The position numbers and the translations under genes are program-made. Positions 32,839-41,603 of a stretch of 46,154 nucleotides of DNA are shown here, piece by piece. Source of the stretch: an uncultured bacterium (GTDB taxonomy: Bacteria; Verrucomicrobiota; Verrucomicrobiia; Verrucomicrobiales; Akkermansiaceae); NCBI GenBank assembly GCA_945831585.1, contig CAMACY010000008.1:1-46154 (forward strand), read 5' to 3'. The notes under the pieces were generated by a model. That model did no database searches. It saw nothing but the letters and a program-made list of their open reading frames with translations, and was not told the origin of the DNA. Position 1 is the first letter of the stretch, and every line of letters starts with the position of its first letter.

Positions 32839-34215
32839 TCAGGGGGCGGGCGGCAGAAAATGCCAGGCTCCGGCGGCCACAAGCTCCTCCACCAGCGCTT
32901 CGTCCGTCGGCTCGCCTTGCTCGGCGGCCATGCGGAGGTACAGGCGGGCACGCTCGGGGTCGGGGGGCGTGCTCGCGTTGCCCAGCCGGGTGAGCACCGC
33001 CATCAGGGTGTAGGCCTGCGGCAGCCCCCCGGCGGCGGCTTCGCCCAGCGCATCGACCGCACGCCGCAAGTCCGGCTCCGTGCCGCGACCGTTAAAGTAT
33101 AGGTCAGCCAGCGCCACATGGGCGTAAAGGACGCCCTGCTCTGCCAGCTTCCGCAGGCGCGCCATGCCCCGCTCGGGCTCGGGCGGGCAGCCGCGCCCCA
33201 CCGCCAGACAGTAGGCGTGCGCCACCATGGCGCGGTCAAAGCCGCGGGCCGCCGCCTCGGCATAGAGAGCCGTCACGCGCTCGGCCGGGTAGCTCTGCGG
33301 CTCGCGGAGAAAGAGCGCCGCCAGCGTCACCGCCGCTTCCTGGTAGCCGAGCATCACGGCCTCCTGCAAGTGGCGCATGCCGCACGGCACGTCCGGCGGC
33401 TCGGTGTCGCCGCGCCCGCTGCTTTCCCAAGCGCCGAGCACCGCCAGCGCTTCCGGCCAATGGCGCTCCGCCGCCCGGCGGAGCAGCTCTTGCGCTCGGG
33501 GCTCCCCGAACGCTCCATCGCCGGATTGCGCTAAGAAATACGGAGCTTTGGCGCTGCCGTGGGTATCGGCTTTTTCCCACCAGGAGCGTGCGGTCTCCGG
33601 CTGTTCCGACTCGCTGAGCGCGGCGAGGATTTCTTCCAAATACACATTGTTGTTCCGAAGCTCGGAGACCACCTCCGGCGCCGTCAGGTTCTCCTTGCTC
33701 AGGCAACCGCTCATCAGCAGGTAGGCCGCGCGCGCTCGCACACTGCCCGCCTTGCAGGCCTCGGTCAGCAGGCGCATCGCCTCGCGCTCGTTCGCGCGAC
33801 CGCCGAGCCCGGAGGCCGTGTAGGCCGCCAGCTCCAGCATGGCCGGGGCATAGCCGGCGTCCGCCGCCGCTGCGAGCAGCTGCCGCGCCTCTTGCACGGC
33901 TTCCCCCGCCGCCGTGCCCGACATCGCGTAGTCGGCCAACTGCTGCGCACGCCACAGCTGCGCCGCCGGAGCTCCCGCCGCAGCCGCCTCGGTCATCAGG
34001 CGCAGGTAATCCTGCTCCGTTCCCCCGGCATCCAGCACCGCCTGCACCGCCGGGAAGTAGTCATCGGCGCCCTGCTCCGCCATCATCTGCAAGGCTGCCC
34101 GCAGCGCCGCAGCGGCATCGGGCACGGGCGCGGCAGGAAGGGGCGCGGCGCCCGCCTCCTCCGCCGACAGGGGAAGGGCGCACAAAAGCACCGCCATCAG
34201 CAGGGAATGTCTCAT
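32839..34215 (-). CDS. Exported Sel1-like repeat protein
   Basis: A 458-aa protein with a signal peptide (MRHSLLMAVLLCALPLSAEE). Many Sel1/TPR-like alpha-helical repeats follow, of about 36 residues, for example ALADLYFNGRGTEPDLRRAV and AYCLAVGRGCPPEPERGMAR. Such solenoids bind other proteins; a specific partner is not evident. The middle repeats (about 150-230) are diverged. The ATG at 34215 is used, since it sits 9 nt from the promoter; an in-frame GTG at 34218 is an equally leaderless alternative. The stop is 51 bp before ilvA, which has its own promoter. Confidence 0.86.
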   Translation of the reverse strand: MRHSLLMAVLLCALPLSAEEAGAAPLPAAPVPDAAAALRAALQMMAEQGADDYFPAVQAVLDAGGTEQDYLRLMTEAAAAGAPAAQLWRAQQLADYAMSGTAAGEAVQEARQLLAAAADAGYAPAMLELAAYTASGLGGRANEREAMRLLTEACKAGSVRARAAYLLMSGCLSKENLTAPEVVSELRNNNVYLEEILAALSESEQPETARSWWEKADTHGSAKAPYFLAQSGDGAFGEPRAQELLRRAAERHWPEALAVLGAWESSGRGDTEPPDVPCGMRHLQEAVMLGYQEAAVTLAALFLREPQSYPAERVTALYAEAAARGFDRAMVAHAYCLAVGRGCPPEPERGMARLRKLAEQGVLYAHVALADLYFNGRGTEPDLRRAVDALGEAAAGGLPQAYTLMAVLTRLGNASTPPDPERARLYLRMAAEQGEPTDEALVEELVAAGAWHFLPPAP

Positions 34216-34224
34216 CACATCGGT

Positions 34225-34253
34225 ATCATACCCGAGCTTAGGGGCGGCGACAA
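34225..34253 (-). promoter_or_regulatory. Promoter of Sel1-repeat gene, leaderless geometry
   Basis: On the minus strand TTGTCG (34253-34248), 17 bp and TATGAT (34230-34225) end 9 nt before the ATG at 34215 (6 nt before GTG 34218). Confidence 0.6.
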
Positions 34254-34373
34254 GCCTCTTCTGCGCATGGGGGAGCCTCGCGCCGTAGGATCAGCGCCCA
34301 CGTATGCCATCATTTTCTCTTGACAAAACTCGTCCTTTGTCGCCCCTTTATAGGAAAAGCGCGCTTCGCTACC

Positions 34374-37232
34374 ATGTCACACACGCTCATCATCGCCGAA
34401 AAACCCAGTGTTGCCTCCGACCTTGCCCGCGTTTTGGGCAAAAAGCTCGGCAAGTTTACCCGAGATGAGGAGGCGGGATGCTTCCGCAATGAGACCTTGC
34501 TCATCACCTCTGCCGTGGGTCATTTGGTGGAGCAGAAGAAGCCGCAGACGGAGGACGGCAAGAGCTTGCCCTGGCGCATGGACTGTTTGCCTGTCATGCC
34601 TGCCACGATGGAGCTGGAGCCCATCGCCCGCTCGGCGGATCGCCTGCGCAAGGTGCTGCGGCTGGCGCGCAGCAGGGATGTGGCGGCGCTGGTCAATGCC
34701 TGCGATGCCGGGCGCGAGGGAGAGCTGATTTTCCGCAACATTATCCGCTACGGCAAGATTCGCAAGCCCATCTCCCGCCTGTGGATGCAGAGCATGACGG
34801 ATGATTCCATCCTCGAGGCTTGGGGCTCGCTCAAGACCGATGCGGAGATGCAGCACTTGGCGGATGCCGCCGTCTGCCGCTCCGAGTCCGACTGGCTGGT
34901 GGGGCTGAACAGCACACGCGCCCTCACCGTGCTGCAAAGCGGCGCGGGCGGTTTCAATGTCACCCCGGCGGGGCGTGTCCAAACGCCGACGCTGGCTATC
35001 CTCGCCGCGCGGCAGAAGGAAATCCTTGCCTTTACCCCGGAACCCTACTTTGAGGTGCACGCCACCTTTGCTGCGGCGGCGGGCACCTACGAGGGGCGCT
35101 GGTTCAACCCCGCCCACCGCCGCAACGAGCAGGCTCCCCAGCGCACCCGGGAGCGCCTGTGGAGCCGGGAGGAGGCCGAGGCTATTGCCGCGCGCTGCCA
35201 AGGGGCTCCCGCCGTGGTGGAGGAGACGCGCAAGCCGGTTTCCATGCCCGCTCCCCTGCTCTTCGACCTCACCTCGCTGCAAAAAGAGGCGAGCAACCGC
35301 TTCGGCTTCTCGGCGCGGCGCACCCTGCAACTGGCGCAGGAGTGCTATGAAAAGCACAAGGTGCTGACCTACCCGCGCACGGATTCCAAGTTCCTGCCCA
35401 ATGATTACCTGAAGGTGGCCACGCGCACGGTGGCGGCGCTGGGCGAGGCGCTGCCCGAGTTCGCGGGCTTCACGCGCCTGATTCTCGACGAGCGCCGCAT
35501 CCGCCCCAACAAGCGGGTGTTCGACAGCAGCAAGGTCAGCGACCACTTTGCCATCATCCCCACGGGGCGCATCGTGCCGCTCACGGGAGATACCGCCAAG
35601 ATTTTCACCCTCGTGGTGCAGCGTTTCCTCGGTGTGTTCATGCCCAATGCCGAGTTCGAGGATACTGAGCGCACCACCATCGTGACCACGGCGCAGGCGC
35701 GTGACTGCTTCTCCACCCACGGCCGTGTGCAGCTTTCCGCCGGCTGGCGCGCGCTCTACGGCACCGAGCGCCGCAAAAAGGACGAGCTCTGCGCCGTTGC
35801 CCCCGGCGAGCAGGTGCACACCGCCGCCGTAGCCGTGCACGATGAGCAGACCAAGCCCCCCGCCGCCTACACCGAGGCGACCCTGCTCACAGCGATGGAG
35901 ACGGCGGGCAAGCTGGTGGAGGACGATGATTTGGCCGATGCCATGAAGGAGCGCGGGCTGGGCACGCCCGCGACGCGCGCCGCCATCATCGAGGGGCTGC
36001 TGACGCAGGAATACATTGCCCGCGAGGGCAAGGAGCTCATCGCCACCCGCCGCGGCATGGACCTCATCGACCTGCTGCAGAAAATCGGCCTGGGGGCGCT
36101 CTCCAGTCCGGAGCTGACGGGCGATTGGGAATACCGCCTCAAGCAGATGGAGAACGGCAAGCTGGAGCGCGAGCGCTTCATGAAGGACATCCGCACCTAC
36201 ACGACCGAGATTGTCGACGCCGTGCGCAACTACATGAGCGAGGGGCGCAACCCCGACTTGGATGTCGACTGCCCGGCCTGCCATGCCCACGGGCTCAGCA
36301 GCCGCGTGGATGCCGTCTCCTGCCACGCCTGCAAGTTCCGCATCCGCCGCGTACACGCCGGGCTCAGCCTGAGCGATGAGCAGCTCACCCGCCTCATCAC
36401 CGAGGGCAGTCTTCCCGTCACGGACGGCTTCCGCTCCAAGTTCGGCAAACCCTTCAAAGCGGGGCTGCGTCTCGTGCCCCCCGCCACGGAGCGCGCCTCG
36501 TGGAAAGCCGAGTTCACCTTCGAGGAGGAGCGCGCCGAGAAGCGCGAGCAGCCCACCGTCCCCGCCGGTACCATCGAGGTTCCCGGGCAGGGCGCCCTCG
36601 CCCTGCAGGAGAGCGAGAAGCAGTGGAGCGTGCCCGACATGCAGCTGACGGGCGGGCGCAAGGGCTTTTCGATGTCGCGCAACATCCTCGGCAAGGATAT
36701 TACCCGCGAGCAGCTGGAGCAGGTGCTGACCCGCGGCAAGACGGAGCTCATCTCCGGCTTTGTCTCGCAGCGCACGCACCGCAGTTTCGATGCCTACCTG
36801 GTGCTCGATGCCAAAAAGGGCAATGTGGCTTTCGAGTTCCCTCCGCGCGAGGAGCGCCCCAAAGGCGGCAAGAAGCGCAGCACCGACACCGCCGACAAGA
36901 GCACTGCGGACGACGACCTGAGCAGCGCCATCCGCCACGGCAGCATCAAGGTGAAGGGCAAGGGCGAGTACGAGCTGCTGGAGACGCCCGCCGCCTGGCA
37001 TGTGGACGGGCTGGTCTACGGCAAAAACAGGAAACCCCTCACCGTGCCGCACCTCATGTGTGGCGTCAACATCGATGCCGCCACCGTCACCAAGCTCCTG
37101 ACCAAGGGTAAGACTGACCTCATCAGCAAGTTTATCTCCTCCAAGAGCGGCAAGAGCTTCGATGCTTACCTCGTCTTTACCCCCGGCAGCGGGCGCGTCA
37201 GCTACGAATTTCCCCCGCGCAAAGAGTCATGA
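34374..37232 (+). CDS. topB: DNA topoisomerase III with C-terminal repeat modules
   Basis: A type IA topoisomerase of 952 aa. The TOPRIM domain has Glu9 in IIAEKPSVA and the DxD-like NACDAGREGE (Asp111). The active-site Tyr333 lies in VLTYPRTDSKFLP. A CPAC ... CHAC zinc-like pair lies near residue 630. The tail carries repeats related to the topoisomerase C-terminal repeat family. Two good copies (GKTELISGFVSQRTHRSFDA and GKTDLISKFISSKSGKSFDA) each end in FEFPPR or YEFPPR. Such tails occur in Bacteroidota and Verrucomicrobiota and on mobile-element TopB. The start MSHTLIIAEKP at 34374 is family-like. Its stop overlaps the next gene by 4 bp. Confidence 0.95.
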   Translation: MSHTLIIAEKPSVASDLARVLGKKLGKFTRDEEAGCFRNETLLITSAVGHLVEQKKPQTEDGKSLPWRMDCLPVMPATMELEPIARSADRLRKVLRLARSRDVAALVNACDAGREGELIFRNIIRYGKIRKPISRLWMQSMTDDSILEAWGSLKTDAEMQHLADAAVCRSESDWLVGLNSTRALTVLQSGAGGFNVTPAGRVQTPTLAILAARQKEILAFTPEPYFEVHATFAAAAGTYEGRWFNPAHRRNEQAPQRTRERLWSREEAEAIAARCQGAPAVVEETRKPVSMPAPLLFDLTSLQKEASNRFGFSARRTLQLAQECYEKHKVLTYPRTDSKFLPNDYLKVATRTVAALGEALPEFAGFTRLILDERRIRPNKRVFDSSKVSDHFAIIPTGRIVPLTGDTAKIFTLVVQRFLGVFMPNAEFEDTERTTIVTTAQARDCFSTHGRVQLSAGWRALYGTERRKKDELCAVAPGEQVHTAAVAVHDEQTKPPAAYTEATLLTAMETAGKLVEDDDLADAMKERGLGTPATRAAIIEGLLTQEYIAREGKELIATRRGMDLIDLLQKIGLGALSSPELTGDWEYRLKQMENGKLERERFMKDIRTYTTEIVDAVRNYMSEGRNPDLDVDCPACHAHGLSSRVDAVSCHACKFRIRRVHAGLSLSDEQLTRLITEGSLPVTDGFRSKFGKPFKAGLRLVPPATERASWKAEFTFEEERAEKREQPTVPAGTIEVPGQGALALQESEKQWSVPDMQLTGGRKGFSMSRNILGKDITREQLEQVLTRGKTELISGFVSQRTHRSFDAYLVLDAKKGNVAFEFPPREERPKGGKKRSTDTADKSTADDDLSSAIRHGSIKVKGKGEYELLETPAAWHVDGLVYGKNRKPLTVPHLMCGVNIDAATVTKLLTKGKTDLISKFISSKSGKSFDAYLVFTPGSGRVSYEFPPRKES

Positions 37233-38218
37233 GCCTGCTGCGCCGTCTGACGAGTTTTGTTGACGTCTTTACGGGGGGTATCTTCCTCTGCGTCCTGTTG
37301 GGGCTGCTGCTGCCCTGCAGCGGGCGCGGCGCAGTGTTCTTTGACGGGCTGACGAATGCGGCCATTGTGCTTCTGTTCTACCTCTACGGGGTCAAGCTCA
37401 GCCCCCGCTCCGTGCTGGACGGGCTGCTGCACTGGCGCTTGCAGGCCATGGTGGCGTTCTTCACCTTTGTCTTTTTCCCGCTCTTTATCCTAAGCACGCG
37501 CCCGCTCTTCGAGCCCTTCATCGGGCTGCCGCTCTCCATGGGGCTGCTCTATGTGGCCTGCCTGCCCTCCACGGTGCAGAGCAGCATCGCCTTCACCGGG
37601 GTGGCGGGGGGCAATATCCCCGCCGCTGTCTGCGCCGCCTCGGTCTCCAGCCTCATCGGTGTGGTGCTGACACCCTTTCTCGTCAGCCTGCTCTTTGCGA
37701 CGCAGGGCGGCGGTGCCGAGGTCGGGCTGGACAATGTGCTGAACATCTGTCGGCAAATTCTGCTACCCTTCGTGCTGGGGCAGCTCAGTCGTCCTTGGCT
37801 GAGCACCTGGGTGCTGCGCCACCGCAAACTCATCGGCTACAACGACAAAGCCACCATCTGGCTGGTGGTCTACACCGCCTTTTCCGCCGCTACGGCGGGG
37901 GGCTACTGGGCGCAGTTGCAGTGGGGACAGCTCGGCGGGCTGCTGCTCACCTGCTTCCTGCTGCTCTGCATCATCCACGCCACGACCTATTTCTCCTCCC
38001 TATGGCTGGGCTTCAACCGCGCGGATCGCATCACCATCGTGTTCTGCGGCAGCAAGAAGAGTCTGGCGGTCGGCGCGCCCATGATGATGGCCATCTTCGG
38101 CGCGCTCGACAACAACCTGCTTCTACCCCTGATGGTGTTCCACCAGGTGCAGCTCATGACCTGCGCCCACCTCGCCCGCCACTGGCACCGCGCGGGCGAT
38201 GATGACGGCGGCTACTGA
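37229..38218 (+). CDS. SBF-like (bile acid:sodium symporter family) transporter
   Basis: A 329-aa integral membrane protein with about ten helices, matching the SBF-like (PF13593-type) branch. Evidence is FLYGVKLSPRSVLDGLLHWR, ACLPSTVQSSIAFTGVAGGN and FCGSKKSLAVGAPMM, plus the LLPLMVFHQVQLM end. The physiological substrate of this branch is not established, so bile acid transport should not be assumed. The gene overlaps topB by ATGA and is followed after 8 bp by the YwaF-like gene. Confidence 0.88.
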   Translation: MSLLRRLTSFVDVFTGGIFLCVLLGLLLPCSGRGAVFFDGLTNAAIVLLFYLYGVKLSPRSVLDGLLHWRLQAMVAFFTFVFFPLFILSTRPLFEPFIGLPLSMGLLYVACLPSTVQSSIAFTGVAGGNIPAAVCAASVSSLIGVVLTPFLVSLLFATQGGGAEVGLDNVLNICRQILLPFVLGQLSRPWLSTWVLRHRKLIGYNDKATIWLVVYTAFSAATAGGYWAQLQWGQLGGLLLTCFLLLCIIHATTYFSSLWLGFNRADRITIVFCGSKKSLAVGAPMMMAIFGALDNNLLLPLMVFHQVQLMTCAHLARHWHRAGDDDGGY

Positions 38219-38226
38219 TTCCGACC

Positions 38227-38991
38227 ATGCCCTCCGCCCTCGCCGCCGCCTTTGTCCGCCTGAGCGCCGACCACCTCGGGGCGCTGCTCGCCATCGCGCT
38301 GCTCGGCACCCTCTTTATCCTTGGGGCGCGCCGCCGCCCCCTGCCGCAGCGCCGGGTCTTTGCCCGCGGGCTTGCCATCGCGCTGCTGCTGCTCTGGGCG
38401 GGGGAGATTCTCTGGCGAGCCGGCTCGCGAGAATTCCCCCTCTACCCCGACGGGCTGCCCCTGCACTACTGCTCCGTGGCCATGCTGATGGCGGCCGCTG
38501 CGCTCTGGTATCGCAGCCCCCTGCTCTGCGGCGCAGTGTTCTTCAGCGTCATGACGGCGAGCATCCAGGCGCTCATCACCCCCGCGCTGGAGCTCGGAGC
38601 CCCGTCGCTGCGCTACCTGTTTTTCTTTGCCTCGCACGGCGCACTGCTCATTGCGGCGGCGGCGCTCCCGCTGGCGCTGGGCTGGCGCGCGCGCCGCTGC
38701 GACCCGCTCATCACCCTCGCCGTGGGCGATGTGTACCTGCTCGCCGTCCACCCCCTCAACCGCCTGCTGGGCACCAACTACGGCTTCACCCTGCACCCGC
38801 CCGTGCCCGGCACCCTGTTGGACTACGCCGGCCCCGCCCCCTGGTACTACCTCGCCCTGCAACTCCCGGCGCTGGCGCTCTTCTACCTGATCTACCCGCT
38901 CGTGCGCCGGAACGCAGACCCCATCTCTGACAGCGCAGGCGAGTCCCGGCACGCAGCTTCTCCGAGCAAGGCCGAACTTGACAGCCGATGA
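38227..38991 (+). CDS. YwaF-like integral membrane protein (TIGR02206 family)
   Basis: A 254-aa membrane protein with about seven helices. The LPLHYCSVAML motif (near residue 80) and PGTLLDYAGPAPWYYLAL near the C-terminus match the YwaF/TIGR02206 family of unknown function. The C-terminal 25 residues are polar and cytoplasmic-looking. It lies 8 bp after the SBF-like gene, so topB-SBF-ywaF may be one transcript. The next gene has its own promoter that overlaps the very end of this one. Confidence 0.78.
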   Translation: MPSALAAAFVRLSADHLGALLAIALLGTLFILGARRRPLPQRRVFARGLAIALLLLWAGEILWRAGSREFPLYPDGLPLHYCSVAMLMAAAALWYRSPLLCGAVFFSVMTASIQALITPALELGAPSLRYLFFFASHGALLIAAAALPLALGWRARRCDPLITLAVGDVYLLAVHPLNRLLGTNYGFTLHPPVPGTLLDYAGPAPWYYLALQLPALALFYLIYPLVRRNADPISDSAGESRHAASPSKAELDSR

Positions 38992-39006
38992 GGGGAGGGG
39001 TAGAGT
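38978..39006 (+). promoter_or_regulatory. Promoter of acyl-ACP thioesterase-menF, leaderless geometry
   Basis: TTGACA (38978-38983), 17 bp and TAGAGT (39001-39006) end 6 nt before the ATG at 39013. The -35 box lies inside the 3' end of the ywaF-like gene. Confidence 0.7.
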
Positions 39007-39012
39007 AGCGCC

Positions 39013-39735
39013 ATGGAGGATTTGGTACTCACACACAAGGTCGCCAGCTACGAATGCGGCGAGGACCACCTACTCAAGCCCGAATGTTTCATGCTGCTGT
39101 GTCAGGAGATGGCCGAGAGCCACGCGCAGCTGCACGGCTTCGGCTACGACTGGGGCATGCAGAGCCGCATGATTTGGGTGGAGGTGCAGGGCTGCTTCGA
39201 GTTTCTGCGCCGCCCGACCTGGAAGGAGACGGTGACGCTGCGCACCAACACGGGCACTGCGAGCGCCCTGCAAGCGCGCCGTTTTGTGGAAATGAGCGAT
39301 ACCGAGGGGCGGGTCATTGCGCGGGCGGATTTGCTGTGGGTGCTCATCAACTTTGATACGCGCCGCCCCATCCCCCTGCGCCGCGCCAAGCTCGACCCCT
39401 CGGTAACAAGCGAGTGCCCGCCCATCACCACGCCGCTGACGGAGCCGAGCGCGTGGCCTGAGCCGCAGCCCGATGCCGACATCACGGCTCCGCGCCGCGA
39501 TGTGGACTTCAACGGTCATATCAACAACAGCGCCTACCTGATCTGGGCACTGGATACCCTGCCCGCCGAGGCTCGTCCGGGGGCGGCTCCCGCGCGCTTC
39601 CGCCTGCAGTTCCGCCGCGAGAGTTTCTGCGGGGAAAAGCTTCAGGTGAAGCACGCGACCGTTGGAAAGCTAACGCGCCATCTCATCACGGACGGCACGC
39701 AGTGCCGCGCCGAGCTGTGCATCGAATGGGCATGA
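39013..39735 (+). CDS. Acyl-ACP thioesterase
   Basis: A double hot-dog protein of 240 aa that hydrolyses acyl-ACP to free fatty acid. The second hot-dog carries DVDFNGHINNSAYLIWALD (163-181), with the Asn/His catalytic arrangement of FatA/FatB-like enzymes. The first has QEMAESHAQLHGFGYDWGM and WVEVQGCFEFLRRPTW. Chain-length preference is not readable. It is the first gene of a two-gene unit with menF. The last bases overlap the menF ATG (ATGA). The promoter gives a leaderless start. Confidence 0.92.
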   Translation: MEDLVLTHKVASYECGEDHLLKPECFMLLCQEMAESHAQLHGFGYDWGMQSRMIWVEVQGCFEFLRRPTWKETVTLRTNTGTASALQARRFVEMSDTEGRVIARADLLWVLINFDTRRPIPLRRAKLDPSVTSECPPITTPLTEPSAWPEPQPDADITAPRRDVDFNGHINNSAYLIWALDTLPAEARPGAAPARFRLQFRRESFCGEKLQVKHATVGKLTRHLITDGTQCRAELCIEWA

Positions 39736-40751
39736 GTTTTGCCGAGCGCATCGATGCGTTGTGCCGCCGTCGCTGCTCCTTTGCGCTCTACACCTTGCCG
39801 CAGGAGAACACGGAGCATTTCTGCCTCTGCGAGGGGGAGCCGGAGTCCCGGCTGCAGGGGGAGGGCTTTGTGCTGGCGACCTACGAGGGACGGCGGCTGT
39901 TCATCCCCGCGCAGTTCCGCGAGCCACCCCCGCCTGAGCGCTTTGAGCCCCTGCCCCCGCGCCGCCCGCGCGAGCCGGAGACCCGGCGCGAGGACTATGC
40001 GGCGCTCTTCCGCCGCTACCACGGGGCTTTAGGCGCCGGGCTGCACAAGGTGGTGCTGGCGCGCACGCGCGATATACCGATTGCCGCCGATTTTTCGCCC
40101 TACGCGACCTACCGCATCCCCTGCGCCACGCGCCCGATGGGTTTCAAGGCGCTGGTGCACACGCCCGAACTGGGCACCTGGATTTGCTGCACGCCGGAGA
40201 TTCTGCTGCGCGGGCGCGGCGAGCGCTGGGAAACGATGGCGCTCGCGGGTACGCGCCCGACGAGCAGCGCCCCTTGGGATGCCAAGAACAGCGGGGAGCA
40301 GGCGCTGGTGGCCGACTTTATCCGCCGCTGTGTGCAGCGCCGCGCCGAGGCCGTGGAGGAGCTCCCGCGCGAGACGCTGCCGGGGGGCGACATCGAGCAC
40401 CTCTGCACGCGCTTTTGCATGCGCATGAACCGCGCCGCAGCGCTGCAACTGCTCGATGAGCTGCCGCCCACCCCTGCGGTGAGCGGTTTTCCCACGGCGC
40501 AGGCGCGGGCGCTGATTGCGACCTGCCCCGATATTGAGCGCAGTTGCTACGCCGGCTACCTCGGCGCTTGGGGCGATGAGCGGGTCGACCTGTATGTGAC
40601 GCTGCGCTGCATGCAGGTGTTCGACCGCTGCTGCCGCCTCTATGCCGGGGGCGGGCTGATGCCTGATTCCCGCGAGGAGGACGAGTGGCGGGAGACGCTC
40701 GCCAAGATGCGGGTGATGGAGGAGGCCATGCACGCCGCGAGCCGCTGCTGA
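39732..40751 (+). CDS. menF: Isochorismate synthase-type chorismate-binding enzyme
   Basis: A 339-aa member of the chorismate-utilising family. The block LPPTPAVSGFP is diagnostic of isochorismate synthases rather than anthranilate synthase. LAGTRPTSSAPWD, RSCYAGYLGAWGDE (active-site Glu region), LRCMQVF and AGGGLMPDSREEDEWRET are also present in order. It would start menaquinone (or another isochorismate-derived) synthesis. The symbol is tentative, as no other men gene is in the window. It starts with ATG overlapping the thioesterase stop; two upstream in-frame ATGs lie within the thioesterase. It converges on rnc with 11 bp between stops. Confidence 0.87.
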   Translation: MSFAERIDALCRRRCSFALYTLPQENTEHFCLCEGEPESRLQGEGFVLATYEGRRLFIPAQFREPPPPERFEPLPPRRPREPETRREDYAALFRRYHGALGAGLHKVVLARTRDIPIAADFSPYATYRIPCATRPMGFKALVHTPELGTWICCTPEILLRGRGERWETMALAGTRPTSSAPWDAKNSGEQALVADFIRRCVQRRAEAVEELPRETLPGGDIEHLCTRFCMRMNRAAALQLLDELPPTPAVSGFPTAQARALIATCPDIERSCYAGYLGAWGDERVDLYVTLRCMQVFDRCCRLYAGGGLMPDSREEDEWRETLAKMRVMEEAMHAASRC

Positions 40752-40762
40752 GGGCGGGAGGC

Positions 40763-41449
40763 TCAATGCTGCTGCCGATACGCCTGCAACGCGGCGGCGG
40801 CGGCGGCCATCTCGGCCTCGCGCTTGCTAGCGCCCTGCGCCTGCCCCAGCACCCGCCCCTGCCAGTGCACCCGGGCGATGAAGGGTCCCGTACCCGCCGC
40901 CTCCGGCGACACAGGCTCGGTGCTGTAGGTGGGGGCTTCGTTGTTGACGGCTTGCAGGAGCTCCAGCAGCTCGCCCTTAAAGTTGACGGCGACGAGCTTC
41001 TCGGCGGCGTCCAAACTGGACTGCAGCAGCTTGAGCGCCACGCGGCGCGCTGCGTTGTACTGCGAATCCATCATCACGGCGCCGATGACGCTCTCGAAGG
41101 TGTTAGCGCGCACGGAGAGGATGTGGCGCCCGCCGCTCTTTTCCAACTGCGGGCTGAGCCGCAGCTGCTCGCACCAGCCCAGCGCCGCGCACAGCTCACC
41201 GAGGTGGCGGCGGCTGACAATACCCGCGCGCATCTTGGTGAGCGTTCCCTCATCGGCCTTGGGAAAGCGGGTGAAAAGCTCGCGGCTCACCACGAGTTCC
41301 AGCACGGCATCCCCCAAAAACTCCAGCCGTTCGTAGTGCAGGTTGGTGCTGCGCTTTTGGTCGGCGCTCGGGTGGGTCAGAGCTTGTTCGAGCCAGCTCA
41401 CATCGTTAAAACGATAGCCCAAGCTCTCTTCGATGACCTCGCGTTGCAT
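40763..41449 (-). CDS. rnc: Ribonuclease III
   Basis: A double-strand-specific endoribonuclease of 228 aa. The RNase III signature ERLEFLGDAVLE is at 40-51 (catalytic Asp47 and a downstream Glu). The N-terminal helix LGYRFNDVSWLEQALTHPS is typical. A dsRNA-binding domain fills about 155-225 (GPFIARVHWQGRVLGQAQG ... SKREAEMAAAAAALQAY). The start MQREVIEES at 41449 is fixed by a promoter 7 nt upstream; the in-frame extension of 17 residues crosses that promoter. Divergent from the fused acyltransferase gene. Confidence 0.95.
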   Translation of the reverse strand: MQREVIEESLGYRFNDVSWLEQALTHPSADQKRSTNLHYERLEFLGDAVLELVVSRELFTRFPKADEGTLTKMRAGIVSRRHLGELCAALGWCEQLRLSPQLEKSGGRHILSVRANTFESVIGAVMMDSQYNAARRVALKLLQSSLDAAEKLVAVNFKGELLELLQAVNNEAPTYSTEPVSPEAAGTGPFIARVHWQGRVLGQAQGASKREAEMAAAAAALQAYRQQH

Positions 41450-41456
41450 GGCCGGG

Positions 41457-41485
41457 AGTCTAGCACAGCTCGCTTTCCGGCGCAA
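41457..41485 (-). promoter_or_regulatory. Promoter of rnc, leaderless geometry
   Basis: On the minus strand TTGCGC (41485-41480), 17 bp and TAGACT (41462-41457) end 7 nt before the ATG. Confidence 0.6.
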
Positions 41486-41510
41486 TTGTTTTATCGTCAC
41501 CTTTTCTGCG

Positions 41511-41539
41511 TTGACCCGCCGGGCTCTCTGTGGTAGGCT
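41511..41539 (+). promoter_or_regulatory. Promoter of the fused acyltransferase
   Basis: TTGACC (41511-41516), 17 bp and TAGGCT (41534-41539). The leader of about 58 nt contains a GCTAT/ATAGC hairpin near 41553-41572. This gene therefore has a leader, unlike its divergent neighbour rnc. Confidence 0.6.
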
Positions 41540-41603
41540 GAGAATCGCGCATGGCTATCTATCAGCGAATAGCTGACGCAGCACCCCCTTTCCCCAACTG
41601 GGT

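Noticed and set aside
34319..34365. Promoter for topB (TTGACA at 34319 with TTTATA or TATAGG downstream)
   Set aside because: The spacer would be 21-23 bp, too long to call with confidence; another promoter may exist.
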